NCBI GenBank assembly: GCA_947474905.1
Contig: CANJKQ010000004.1
Span: 1-11,580, forward strand
Length of the DNA: 11,580 nt
Direction: 5' to 3'
Source: Pseudomonadota bacterium
GTDB taxonomy: Bacteria; Pseudomonadota; Alphaproteobacteria; Sphingomonadales; Sphingomonadaceae
The notes under the pieces were generated by a model. The model saw only the letters and a program-made list of their open reading frames with translations. It did not search any database and was not told where the DNA came from. Made by a program: the position numbers and the translations under genes. This document shows positions 1 through 7,295 of the stretch, piece by piece (the first letter of the stretch is position 1; every line of letters starts with the position of its first letter).

Positions 1-226
1 ACGGGAGGTAGGCGCCTGCCGGCGCGACGTCGAGGTGGTGCTCGAAGCGCTGTCGCTGTTCGTGCGCTACCAGCTCACCGTCACCGCGCCACTGCCCGAA
101 GCCGATAGCGCGGCCCGGGCGGTCGGCAATGAGCGGTTCGAGCGCTTTATCGCCCAGCTCGGCCGCCAGATCGCTGGCGGCAACCGGACACTTGCCGTCG
201 GCGAAGCCGATGGAGACGATCGATGA
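1..226 (+). CDS. CopG-family transcriptional regulator, C-terminal part (5' end outside window)
   Basis: An open frame enters from the left edge (codons in phase with position 2) and ends in TGA at 224-226. The visible 74 residues include RRDVEVVLEALSLFVRYQLT and then NERFERFIAQLGRQIA. From memory these resemble the C-terminal half of the CopG-annotated proteins encoded between traG and trbB in alphaproteobacterial Trb clusters. The N-terminal ribbon-helix-helix that would prove DNA binding is not in the window. The stop overlaps the trbB start in an ATGA, so the gene heads or joins the trb operon. A role in regulating transfer is likely for the family but is an inference here. An internal ATG at 35 is not a credible start because homology appears to extend upstream of it. 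Confidence 0.7.
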   Translation, partial: REVGACRRDVEVVLEALSLFVRYQLTVTAPLPEADSAARAVGNERFERFIAQLGRQIAGGNRTLAVGEADGDDR

Positions 227-1209
227 GCGGCTCTCCCATTTCCGGGGAACGCCGCCGCGCGATGCTACGCACGGCCATGGGGCCGGCGATCGCCGCCGCG
301 CTCGCGGATCCGCGCATCGTCGAGGTGATGGTCAATCCCGACGGTGCGCTGCGCGTCGATATATTGGGCGAAGGCCGCGTCAATACAGACGTGCGGATCG
401 ATGGCGCTCAGGTCGAACGTATCATCCGTCTGGTCGCGAGCTACGCTCGCGGGGAGGTTCACGCCGAGCGGCCGATCGTCTCGGCCGAGCTGCCGCCCCA
501 TGGCGAGGGCGCCGGCGAGCGCTTCGAAGGCGTGCTGCCGCCCGTCAGCCTCGCTCCCTGCTTCTCGATCCGCAAGCCCGCCGCGCGCATCTACACGCTG
601 CTCGACTATGTGACCGACGGCATCATGTCGGCGGACGCGGCGCGCATCCTGTCCATGGCCGTTGTCGAGCGGCGCAACATCCTCGTCGTCGGCGGCACGT
701 CGTCGGGCAAGACCACGCTGGCGAACGCACTGCTCGCCGAGATGGCGCATCAGGGCGACCGCGTGATCCTGATCGAGGATACGCGCGAGCTGCAATGCGC
801 GGCGCCCGACGTGGTGGCGCTCCGCACGCGCGCCGGTTCGGTGACGATGGCAGATCTGGTGCGCTCGACGCTCAGGCTCCGTCCCGACCGCATCATCGTC
901 GGCGAGGTTCGCGGCGCCGAGGCACTCGACATGCTGAAAGCCTGGAACACCGGCCATCCGGGCGGCATCGCAACGGTCCACGCCAATTCGGCGCTCTCGG
1001 CGCTCTACCGTGTCGAGCAGCTCGTGCAGGAGGCCGTGGTCAGCGTGTCGCGCCCGCTGATCGCGGATGCGATCGACCTCATCGTCTTCATCGCCGGTCG
1101 CGGGCTAGCGCGCCGCATCGAGACGATCGCGCGCGTCGTCGGGCTCGATCCCGACGGCGGCTACGGCCTCATCGACATCACCCCGACCTCTCAAGCCCAA
1201 GGAGTCTGA
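223..1209 (+). CDS. trbB: TrbB, P-type conjugative transfer ATPase (VirB11 family)
   Basis: The 328-residue protein is a VirB11/PulE-type secretion ATPase, expected as a cytoplasmic hexamer that powers pilus assembly and substrate transfer at the inner membrane. It has a Walker A motif GGTSSGKTT at about residues 157-165. An Asp-box/Walker B region follows (LRLRPDRIIVGEVRG, ending near 231), then a His-box GGIATVHANS at about 247-256. All the usual catalytic elements are present and the length is normal for TrbB. The ATG at 223 overlaps the upstream stop as ATGA, with GGAG seven bases before it. trbC begins two bases after its stop. No defect is seen. Confidence 0.96.
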   Translation: MSGSPISGERRRAMLRTAMGPAIAAALADPRIVEVMVNPDGALRVDILGEGRVNTDVRIDGAQVERIIRLVASYARGEVHAERPIVSAELPPHGEGAGERFEGVLPPVSLAPCFSIRKPAARIYTLLDYVTDGIMSADAARILSMAVVERRNILVVGGTSSGKTTLANALLAEMAHQGDRVILIEDTRELQCAAPDVVALRTRAGSVTMADLVRSTLRLRPDRIIVGEVRGAEALDMLKAWNTGHPGGIATVHANSALSALYRVEQLVQEAVVSVSRPLIADAIDLIVFIAGRGLARRIETIARVVGLDPDGGYGLIDITPTSQAQGV

Positions 1210-1211
1210 CT

Positions 1212-1553
1212 ATGCGTGCGCCTACCTTCACTGTTCCCGATCGCCGTTCCACATTCCTCGCCGGCGCCGTCATCGGCTTCGGCATCATGATCGCCGGCAA
1301 GGCCCATGCCGCCGGCACAGGGATGCCGTGGGAACAGCCGCTCCAGCAGGTGCTGGACTCCGTGCAAGGGCCGGTCGCAAAGATCATCGCGGTGATCATT
1401 ATCATCGTCACCGGCCTGACGCTCGCGTTCGGCGAGACGGCGGGCGGCTTCCGGCGGCTTATCCAGATCATCTTCGGCCTCTCGATCGCATTCGCCGCGT
1501 CGAGCTTCTTCCTGTCGTTCTTCAGCTTCGGCGGCGGAGCGCTGATCGCATGA
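1212..1553 (+). CDS. trbC: TrbC, conjugative pilin subunit (VirB2 family)
   Basis: This 113-residue protein has the layout of a TrbC/VirB2 pilin precursor. A charged N-terminus and hydrophobic stretch (about 14-29) end in KAHA at 30-33, a good signal peptidase I site. Two hydrophobic segments follow (about 56-73 and 83-105) around a short basic turn GGFRR. Mature pilin would sit in the inner membrane and be extruded as the conjugative pilus. TrbC of RP4 is cyclised by TraF; no TraF-like protease is visible here, so cyclisation cannot be judged. The ATG at 1212 is chosen because AAGGAG lies eight bases upstream (1199-1204) and the signal peptide starts there. The same frame stays open far upstream only as an antisense-like shadow inside trbB. 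Its stop overlaps the trbD start (ATGA). Confidence 0.92.
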   Translation: MRAPTFTVPDRRSTFLAGAVIGFGIMIAGKAHAAGTGMPWEQPLQQVLDSVQGPVAKIIAVIIIIVTGLTLAFGETAGGFRRLIQIIFGLSIAFAASSFFLSFFSFGGGALIA

Positions 1554-1834
1554 ACGTCGCCGCACATCATGCCGGCGGCCACATCGAGGGCTTCGAGGTT
1601 CCCATTCATGGGAGCCTCGGAGCACCGATCCTGCTTGGCGGCGCCCCGCGGGGCCTGGCGATCGTCAATGGCACGCTCGCCGCGGCAATCGGGCTCGGTC
1701 TGCAGCAATGGATCGCCGGCATCGTCGTCTGGGCCGTCGGGCACAGCATCGCCGTGTTCGCCGCGCGTCGCGACTCCGCCTTCGCCCCGGTCCTCATCCG
1801 TCATCTTCGCCAGCGGAGCTATCTCGCATGCTGA
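1550..1834 (+). CDS. trbD: TrbD, inner-membrane conjugation protein (VirB3 family)
   Basis: The 94-residue product fits TrbD/VirB3. An N-terminal GFEVPIHGSL segment precedes LLGGAPRGLAIVNGTLAAAI, a familiar TrbD pattern, and hydrophobic stretches lie between about 37 and 70, followed by a short basic tail. VirB3-type proteins are small inner-membrane proteins that work with the VirB4/TrbE ATPase. The ATG at 1550 overlaps the trbC stop as ATGA and has GGAG ten bases upstream. The 3' end overlaps trbE by seven bases, which suggests coupled translation of TrbD and its ATPase partner. The frame stays open upstream to an ATG at 1328, but that would bury most of trbC and is not credible. Confidence 0.92.
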   Translation: MNVAAHHAGGHIEGFEVPIHGSLGAPILLGGAPRGLAIVNGTLAAAIGLGLQQWIAGIVVWAVGHSIAVFAARRDSAFAPVLIRHLRQRSYLAC

Positions 1835-4269
1835 GCTTGCGCGAATATCGGCATAGTGCCGACCGGCTCGTCGACCATCTGCCCTGGGCGGCGCTGGTCG
1901 CCGAAGGCGTCGTCCTCAACAAGGACGGCAGCTTCCAACGCACGCTGGCGTTCCGCGGTCCCGATCTCGAAAGCGCGACCGAGGCCGAGCTGATCTCCGC
2001 CTGCGCGCGCGCCAACAATGTGCTGAAACGCTTCGGCACCGGCTGGGCGCTGTTCTTCGAGGCCGAGCGGCGCGAAGCGCTGGGCTATCCCGACAGCCGA
2101 TTTCCCGATGCAGCGTCATGGCTGGTCGATGAGGAGCGCCGCGCCCGTTTCGAGGCCGAAGGCACGCATTATGAGAGCCGCTATCACCTGACGCTCACCT
2201 GGCTCCCCGCCGCCGACGGCGCGGATGCCGCGGGCCGTTCGCTGGTCGATCGCCCCGATGCGGATCAGGGGCGCGACTGGCGCGGCGCCCTGGCAAGCTT
2301 CATCGCCGAGACGGATCGTGCGCTCGACCTGTTCACCGCGTTCATGCCCGAGGTGCGTGCGCTCAACTCGGCGGAGACGCTGACCTATCTGCACGGGACG
2401 ATCTCCAACCGGCGCATGTCTGTCGCGGTGCCTGAGACGCCGATCTATCTCGACGCTCTTCTGGTAGATACGCCGCTGACCGGCGGGCTCGAACCGATGC
2501 TGGGCGGGCGGCATCTGCGCACGCTGACCGTCACCGGCTTTCCCAACATGAGCCGTCCGGGGATTCTCGACGCGCTCAACGAAGCCGACTTTCCCTATCG
2601 CTGGGTCACGCGCTTCATCGCCCTCGACAAGCAGGACGCCACCAAGCAGCTGACCAAGGTTCGGCGGCAATGGTTCAACAAGAGGAAGTCGATCACCGCG
2701 CTGCTGCGCGAGGTGCTTTACAACCAGCCCGTCCAGCTCCTCGACAGCGATGCCGACAACAAGGTCGCCGATGCTGATCTCGCGCTGCAGGCGCTCGGCG
2801 GCGATCACGTCGCCTTCGGCTATCTGACCACGACCATCACCGTCTCAGACGAGGATCGCGCCCGCGTTGAGGACAAGATCCGGCAGGTTGAGCGGATCAC
2901 CGGCGGCTTGGGTTTCACAACGATCCGCGAGGGCGTGAATGCGGTCGAAGCTTGGCTCTCGTCACTGCCGGGCCATGCCTATGCGAATGTCCGGCAGCCG
3001 ATCGTCCACACGCTCAACCTTGCCCATCTGATGCCGCTCTCCAGCGTCTGGGCGGGACCGACCCGCAACGCCCATTTGGGCGGGCCGCCGCTGCTGGTCG
3101 CGCAGACCTCCGGCTCGACACCGTTCCGGCTATCCACCCATGTCGGCGACGTCGGTCATGAGATCATTGTCGGCCCGACCGGCGCCGGCAAGTCGGTGCT
3201 GCTCGCGCTGCTGGCGCTTCAGTTCCGCCGCTATCCGCACGCCCAAGTGTACATCTTCGATAAAGGCTTTTCGGCTCGCGCCGCCGTGCTGGCCATGGGC
3301 GGCGCGCATCATGCGCTGGGGCTTGGATCGGATGTCCCCGATTCAGAAGGCGCGCTCGCCTTTCAGCCCTTACAACGGATCGACGATGCCGCGGAACGGG
3401 CATGGGCGGCCGAATGGATCGCGGCCCTGCTCGATGCCGAAAAGGTCGCGGTCACCCCCGAGGTCAAGGACGCCGTGTGGTCGGCGCTTAACAGTCTTGC
3501 CTCCGCGCCGCCGCAGGAACGGACGATGACCGGACTGGCGCTGCTCCTGCAATCGAACGCGCTGCGCACGGCGATCCAGCCCTATACGCTCGACGGTCCG
3601 CACGGCCGGCTGCTCGATGCTGCGGAAAGCGGGTTCGCTTTCGCCGACGTGCAATGTTTCGAGACCGAGGCGCTGCTCGGACAGGCGAGCGTGGTCGCGC
3701 CGGTGCTGACCTATCTGTTCCACCGGCTCGAGGAGCGCTTCGTCGGCCGCCCGACGCTGCTGATCCTCGACGAAGCCTGGATCTTCCTCGACCATCCCCT
3801 GTTCGCCGCGCGCATCCGCGAATGGCTGAAAACGCTGCGCAAGAAGAATGTCTCGGTGGTCTTCGCCACCCAAAGCCTCGCCGACATCACCGGCAGCAGC
3901 ATCGCGCCCGCCATCATCGAAAGCTGCCCGCAGCGCATCCTGCTCCCCAACGACCGCGCGATCGAGCCGCAGTCGCGCCAAGCCTATGAACGATTCGGCC
4001 TCAACGACCGGCAGATCGAGCTGATCAGCCGCGCCACGCCGAAGCGGCATTATTATCTGCAATCGGCGCGCGGCAACCGCCTGTTCGAACTGGGGCTGGG
4101 ACCGATCGCGCTCGCGCTCTGCGGTGCCTCCGATCCCGACAGTCAGAAACGCATCGATGCGATCCTGGCCGAACACGGGCCTGACGGCTTCGCCGCGCAT
4201 CTCCTCCAGGCCGCCGATCTCGACTGGGCCGCCGATCTGCTCGGCGATTTCCCTGACCCGGCCGCCTGA
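1828..4269 (+). CDS. trbE: TrbE, conjugal transfer ATPase (VirB4 family)
   Basis: At 813 residues this is a full-length VirB4-type ATPase, the largest energy-providing part of the transfer machine, acting at the inner membrane. The N-terminal half matches the CagE/TrbE/VirB N-domain, including SRPGILDALNEADFPYRWVT and a QWFNKRKS segment. The C-terminal half is a RecA-like motor with Walker A GPTGAGKS at about 449-456, Walker B LLILDE at about 644-649 in TLLILDEAWIFL, and a VVFATQSLADI motif near 677-687. The ATG at 1828 gives MLSLREYR, a typical TrbE start, with GGAG nine bases upstream inside trbD. An ATG at 1708 in the same frame would only add a shadow of trbD. No frameshift or missing motif is seen. 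Confidence 0.97.
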   Translation: MLSLREYRHSADRLVDHLPWAALVAEGVVLNKDGSFQRTLAFRGPDLESATEAELISACARANNVLKRFGTGWALFFEAERREALGYPDSRFPDAASWLVDEERRARFEAEGTHYESRYHLTLTWLPAADGADAAGRSLVDRPDADQGRDWRGALASFIAETDRALDLFTAFMPEVRALNSAETLTYLHGTISNRRMSVAVPETPIYLDALLVDTPLTGGLEPMLGGRHLRTLTVTGFPNMSRPGILDALNEADFPYRWVTRFIALDKQDATKQLTKVRRQWFNKRKSITALLREVLYNQPVQLLDSDADNKVADADLALQALGGDHVAFGYLTTTITVSDEDRARVEDKIRQVERITGGLGFTTIREGVNAVEAWLSSLPGHAYANVRQPIVHTLNLAHLMPLSSVWAGPTRNAHLGGPPLLVAQTSGSTPFRLSTHVGDVGHEIIVGPTGAGKSVLLALLALQFRRYPHAQVYIFDKGFSARAAVLAMGGAHHALGLGSDVPDSEGALAFQPLQRIDDAAERAWAAEWIAALLDAEKVAVTPEVKDAVWSALNSLASAPPQERTMTGLALLLQSNALRTAIQPYTLDGPHGRLLDAAESGFAFADVQCFETEALLGQASVVAPVLTYLFHRLEERFVGRPTLLILDEAWIFLDHPLFAARIREWLKTLRKKNVSVVFATQSLADITGSSIAPAIIESCPQRILLPNDRAIEPQSRQAYERFGLNDRQIELISRATPKRHYYLQSARGNRLFELGLGPIALALCGASDPDSQKRIDAILAEHGPDGFAAHLLQAADLDWAADLLGDFPDPAA

Positions 4270-4293
4270 CCTTCTTTCCCAACCCTCCAATCC

Positions 4294-4299
4294 AAGGAG
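4294..4299 (+). promoter_or_regulatory. Strong ribosome binding site for trbJ
   Basis: AAGGAG lies seven bases before the trbJ ATG, in the 37-base gap after trbE. It fixes the start at 4307 rather than at the upstream in-frame ATG at 4124, which lies inside trbE. The gap shows no promoter or terminator I can defend. Confidence 0.75.
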
Positions 4300-4306
4300 A
4301 ACGACC

Positions 4307-5056
4307 ATGACGAGATCCACTCCCCTCAAGAAGTACCTGATCGCCGGCGCGTTCGGCCTCGGCGCCATCGGCTTGGGTGCCACGGGCATGCTGGTGCCGA
4401 GCCAGCCCGCGCATGCCATCATCGTGTTCGATCCGTCCAACTACGGCCAGAATATCCTGACCGCCGCCCGGACGCTCGAGCAGATCAACAACCAAATCCG
4501 CATGCTGCAGAACCAGGCGCAGAGCCTGATCAATCAGGCGAGGAACCTGACGACGATCAGCTTCCCAGAATTGCAGGCGCTCCAACAGACCATCCAGCAG
4601 ATCGACGTGCTGATGGGTCAGGCGCAGGGCATCCAGTTCCGCGTCTCGGGCCTCGACCAGCAATATCGGTCGATGTTCCCGTCGAGCTTCAATGCCGCGC
4701 TGAGCAATGACCAGCATGTCATCGCAGCGCGTTCGCGGCTCGACACGTCGATGGCGGCCTACAAGCAGACCATGACCGTGCAGGCGCAGGTCGTCGAGAA
4801 TATCGCGGCCGATCAGACCGCCTTGAACGGCATCGTTCAGCGCAGCCAGGGTTCGCAAGGCGCGTTGCAGGCGCAACAGGCGACCAACCAGCTCCTCGCG
4901 CTCGTCGCCAAGCAGCAGTTCCAGATCCAGACGCTGATGGCCGCGCAATATCGCGCGGATGCGATCAACCAGGCCAACCGCGTGCAGTCGCAAACCGACG
5001 CGCAGGACGCGACCACCAAGTTCCTCGGCTCCGGCAACGCCTACCCCCCCCAGTAG
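4307..5056 (+). CDS. trbJ: TrbJ, periplasmic conjugation protein (VirB5-like position)
   Basis: The 249-residue protein has a signal peptide: basic start MTRSTPLKK, hydrophobic core to about residue 30, and PAHA at 34-37 as cleavage site. The mature start IIVFDPSNYGQNILTA is a TrbJ hallmark. The rest is Gln- and Leu-rich with long helices that look coiled-coil-like (about 52-115 and 150-235), as expected for the periplasmic TrbJ/VirB5 class that supports pilus assembly. The start at 4307 is set by the ribosome binding site and signal peptide. A run of eight C bases (5044-5051) lies just before the TAG stop, giving the tail AYPPQ. The next gene follows only after a 126-base structured gap. Confidence 0.94.
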   Translation: MTRSTPLKKYLIAGAFGLGAIGLGATGMLVPSQPAHAIIVFDPSNYGQNILTAARTLEQINNQIRMLQNQAQSLINQARNLTTISFPELQALQQTIQQIDVLMGQAQGIQFRVSGLDQQYRSMFPSSFNAALSNDQHVIAARSRLDTSMAAYKQTMTVQAQVVENIAADQTALNGIVQRSQGSQGALQAQQATNQLLALVAKQQFQIQTLMAAQYRADAINQANRVQSQTDAQDATTKFLGSGNAYPPQ

Positions 5057-5070
5057 GCCGAACCGGAAAG

Positions 5071-5107
5071 GGCGGCGGCGGTCCCCCTCCGAATCGCCGC
5101 CGTCGCC
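5071..5107 (+). other. GC-rich stem-loop 1 between trbJ and trbL
   Basis: Positions 5071-5082 can pair with 5096-5107 to give a 12-pair stem, with two G-U pairs when read as RNA, around a 13-base loop. It sits in the non-coding gap after trbJ. Its right arm shares three bases (5105-5107) with stem-loop 2, so the two cannot both form in full. GC-rich sequence makes some pairing expected by chance, so function is uncertain. Confidence 0.45.
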
Positions 5108-5152
5108 GCGGAGCTCGGTCGCCCCCTTGCTCCCCCGGCCGGGCTCCGCGGC
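5105..5152 (+). other. Long stem-loop 2 between trbJ and trbL (possible attenuator or processing hairpin)
   Basis: The arms 5105-5121 (GCCGCGGAGCTCGGTCG) and 5136-5152 (CGGCCGGGCTCCGCGGC) pair over 17 positions with two G-U wobbles; the outer ten pairs are perfect. The loop is 14 bases of C-rich sequence. No T-run follows, so it is not a classical intrinsic terminator. It stands 31 bases before the trbL start, where many Trb clusters carry trbK. It could slow the polymerase, protect or separate mRNA segments, or adjust TrbL output; these are inferences. Confidence 0.55.
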
Positions 5153-5182
5153 ATCCCTCCTTACCATCAGGACACCAGCATC

Positions 5183-6487
5183 GTGAACGACCTGTCCGTC
5201 ATCGATCAGTTCATGCAGGCCTTTATCCGTTACATCGACAGCGGGTTCGGTCTGCTAGGGCCCGACGTCAGCTTCCTCAGCCGCACGCTGATCGCGCTCG
5301 ACATCACGCTGGCCGGGCTGTTCTGGGCTCTGGGCGGCGAGGACAATGTACTCGGCCGGCTGATCCGCAAGATCCTCTACATCGGTGCGTTCGCGTTCAT
5401 CCTGAACAGCTTCTCGACGCTTTCCGACATCATCTTTCGCTCGTTCGCGCAGGCCGGGCTGACCGCCGGTGGCGGCACGCTGACCGCCGCTGATCTCTTG
5501 AAGCCTGGGCGGCTCGCCGGCACCGGCTTCTCCGCTGCGTGGCCATTGCTCCAGCAGGCCAAACAATATCTCGGCTTCACGACCTTCTTCGACAACTTCC
5601 TGACGATCGTCGTGCTGCTGGTCGCCTGGGTGATCGTCGTCCTCGCCTTCTTCATCCTCGCCGTGCAGATGTTCGTGACGATCCTCGAGTTCAAGCTGAC
5701 CTCGCTGGCCGGCTTCATCCTCGTGCCGTTCGCGCTCTGGAACCGGACGAACTTCCTGGCCGAACGCGTGCTCGGCAATGTCGTCAGCTCCGGTATCAAG
5801 GTGATGGTGCTGGCCGTCATCGTCGGCATCGGCTCCAATTATTTCCAGCCATTCACCGCATCCCTGCAGGGGACGGAACCCGACATCGGCAAGGCGATGA
5901 GCCTCGTGCTCGCCAGCCTTGCCCTGTTCGGGCTCGGCATCTTCGGTCCAGGCATTGCCTCCGGGCTTGTGGCTGGCGCGCCGCAGCTCGGCGCGGGCGC
6001 CGCGCTCGGCACGGTGCTTGGTGCCGGCGGCATCATGTATCTGGGCGGTGCGGGCGCTGTTGGCGCCACTCGCGGCCTTGGAGCTGCCGGTCTCGGCGCG
6101 GTCCGTGCCGGCACCGCGATGGGCTCGGCCGCATCGACCGCTTACACGCTTGGACAGGAAGGCGCCGGTTCGTCGAGCGTCGGCGCGGGCCTTGGCGGAA
6201 TGGCAAGCGCCGCCGGCAGCGCGGCACGATCACGCGTGTCCGCCGCGCTCGGTCTCGGCGAAGCCGCCGAGTCCGGCCGGCAGGCCGCATTCAACGCGCT
6301 CACCAACAGGACCGCCGGCGCCGGTGCAGACAGCGAAGCCCGTTCCTCTTCCATGCCGGGCTGGGCGCGCGCGATGAAGGCACAAGCGTCCGCCCGCCAC
6401 CACGGCCAGGCCGCCATCCACGCCGTTAGCCAGGGCGACCGCGGCGGCCACGGCGCAACCCCCGACATCAAGGAAAGGGACAACTGA
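5183..6487 (+). CDS. trbL: TrbL, polytopic inner-membrane conjugation protein (VirB6 family)
   Basis: The 434-residue protein starts with NDLSVIDQFMQAFIRYIDSG, a typical TrbL beginning, which supports the GTG at 5183 over the ATG at 5213. AGGA lies ten bases upstream. Hydrophobic segments are seen at about 33-51, 62-80, 137-165, 171-187, 203-220, 236-256 and 270-290, so it spans the inner membrane several times. As in VirB6 proteins it would form part of the channel for the transferred DNA-protein complex. From about 290 the protein becomes Ala/Gly/Ser-rich and hydrophilic, with a PGWARAMKAQ motif near 392-401 that resembles a TrbL tail motif. One base separates its stop from the trbF start. 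Confidence 0.95.
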   Translation: MNDLSVIDQFMQAFIRYIDSGFGLLGPDVSFLSRTLIALDITLAGLFWALGGEDNVLGRLIRKILYIGAFAFILNSFSTLSDIIFRSFAQAGLTAGGGTLTAADLLKPGRLAGTGFSAAWPLLQQAKQYLGFTTFFDNFLTIVVLLVAWVIVVLAFFILAVQMFVTILEFKLTSLAGFILVPFALWNRTNFLAERVLGNVVSSGIKVMVLAVIVGIGSNYFQPFTASLQGTEPDIGKAMSLVLASLALFGLGIFGPGIASGLVAGAPQLGAGAALGTVLGAGGIMYLGGAGAVGATRGLGAAGLGAVRAGTAMGSAASTAYTLGQEGAGSSSVGAGLGGMASAAGSAARSRVSAALGLGEAAESGRQAAFNALTNRTAGAGADSEARSSSMPGWARAMKAQASARHHGQAAIHAVSQGDRGGHGATPDIKERDN

Positions 6488-6488
6488 C

Positions 6489-7295
6489 ATGCTCTTCAAG
6501 CGAGCGGTGCAGCGCTATGGACGCACACCCGCACCGGAAACACCCTATCCGCGCGCGGGCCAGCTCTGGGACGAGCGGATCGGCTCGGCCCGCGTCCAGG
6601 CCCGCAACTGGCGGCTCATGGCATTTGGCTGCCTGGGCCTGACCACAGCTTTGTCGGGCGGTCTGCTCTGGCAATCGCTGCAAAGCCGGGTCGTGCCCTA
6701 TGTCGTCGAGGTCGACCACCTCGGTGAGGCGCGCGCGGTCGAACCTGCCGCGAAGGACTATCAGCCGACCGATCCGCAGGTCGCCTGGTTCCTCAGCAGG
6801 TTCATCGGCGACATACGAACCGTGTCGCTCGATCCCGTGCTGATGCGCCAGGACTGGCTCTCGGCGTACGATTTCACGACCAAGCGCGGCGCGATCTTCC
6901 TCGGCGACTATGCGAGGGTGTCCGATCCGTTCGGACGCGTCGGAGAGCGGACGATCTCGGTCCAGGTGACCAGCGTCGTGAGGGCGTCCGACAAGTCGTT
7001 TCAGGTCAAATGGGTGGAGACCGCCTACGAGCGCGGTTCCCAGGCCGGCACTTCGCACTGGACCGCCATCTTGACCGTCGTCATGGCCCCGCCGTCCAGC
7101 GCCGACACGCTGCGGAAGAACCCGCTCGGCATCTATGTCGATGCAATCGACTGGAGCCGCGAGCTCGATGCCGCGTCCCCGACACCGGCATCTGCCGCGC
7201 CAGCAGCACCTGCCGCGCCGGCGAACATCCCGACGGGATCGCCGCTCGATCCCAATCTCGCCGCTCCCATCGTCACACCGGAGACCAAGCCATGA
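6489..7295 (+). CDS. trbF: TrbF, conjugation scaffold protein (VirB8 family)
   Basis: The 268-residue protein begins with KRAVQRYGRTPAPETPYPRA and then WDERIGSARVQARNWRLMAF, strongly typical of TrbF. One membrane segment at about 42-61 anchors a periplasmic VirB8-like domain (about 65-225) containing VVPYVVEVDHLGEA and TSHWTAILTVVM. VirB8-type proteins act as assembly scaffolds linking the inner-membrane parts to the core. The last 40 residues are Ala/Pro-rich and probably unstructured. The ATG at 6489 follows the trbL stop by one base and has an AGGAAAGGGA purine tract (6471-6480) upstream. The 3' end overlaps trbG as ATGA. Confidence 0.96.
   Translation: MLFKRAVQRYGRTPAPETPYPRAGQLWDERIGSARVQARNWRLMAFGCLGLTTALSGGLLWQSLQSRVVPYVVEVDHLGEARAVEPAAKDYQPTDPQVAWFLSRFIGDIRTVSLDPVLMRQDWLSAYDFTTKRGAIFLGDYARVSDPFGRVGERTISVQVTSVVRASDKSFQVKWVETAYERGSQAGTSHWTAILTVVMAPPSSADTLRKNPLGIYVDAIDWSRELDAASPTPASAAPAAPAAPANIPTGSPLDPNLAAPIVTPETKP

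Noticed and set aside
129..1211. Extension of the trbC frame upstream through trbB
   Set aside because: The stretch is extremely Arg-rich shadow of trbB. The trbC signal peptide and ribosome binding site place the real start at 1212.
3370..4440. Long minus-strand open frame (356 codons) opposite trbE
   Set aside because: It lies opposite a complete, well-recognised ATPase. The product is Arg/Glu/Gly-rich without a recognisable domain, as expected for antisense frames in GC-rich DNA.
4025..5167. Long minus-strand open frame (380 codons) opposite trbE and trbJ
   Set aside because: It runs across two real genes and the hairpin gap, with Arg/Gly/Asp-rich composition and no family resemblance.
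5054..5182. TAG stop of trbJ followed by 42 open codons in frame with the trbL start, considered as stop read-through fusion
   Set aside because: Open frames of this length are common at this GC content. The predicted linker has no visible conservation, and trbL has its own start and binding site.
4959..5186. Small plus-strand frame ending at trbL, considered as trbK
   Set aside because: It begins inside trbJ, has no signal peptide or lipobox, and is Pro/Ser/Arg-rich in the way of out-of-frame GC-rich sequence.
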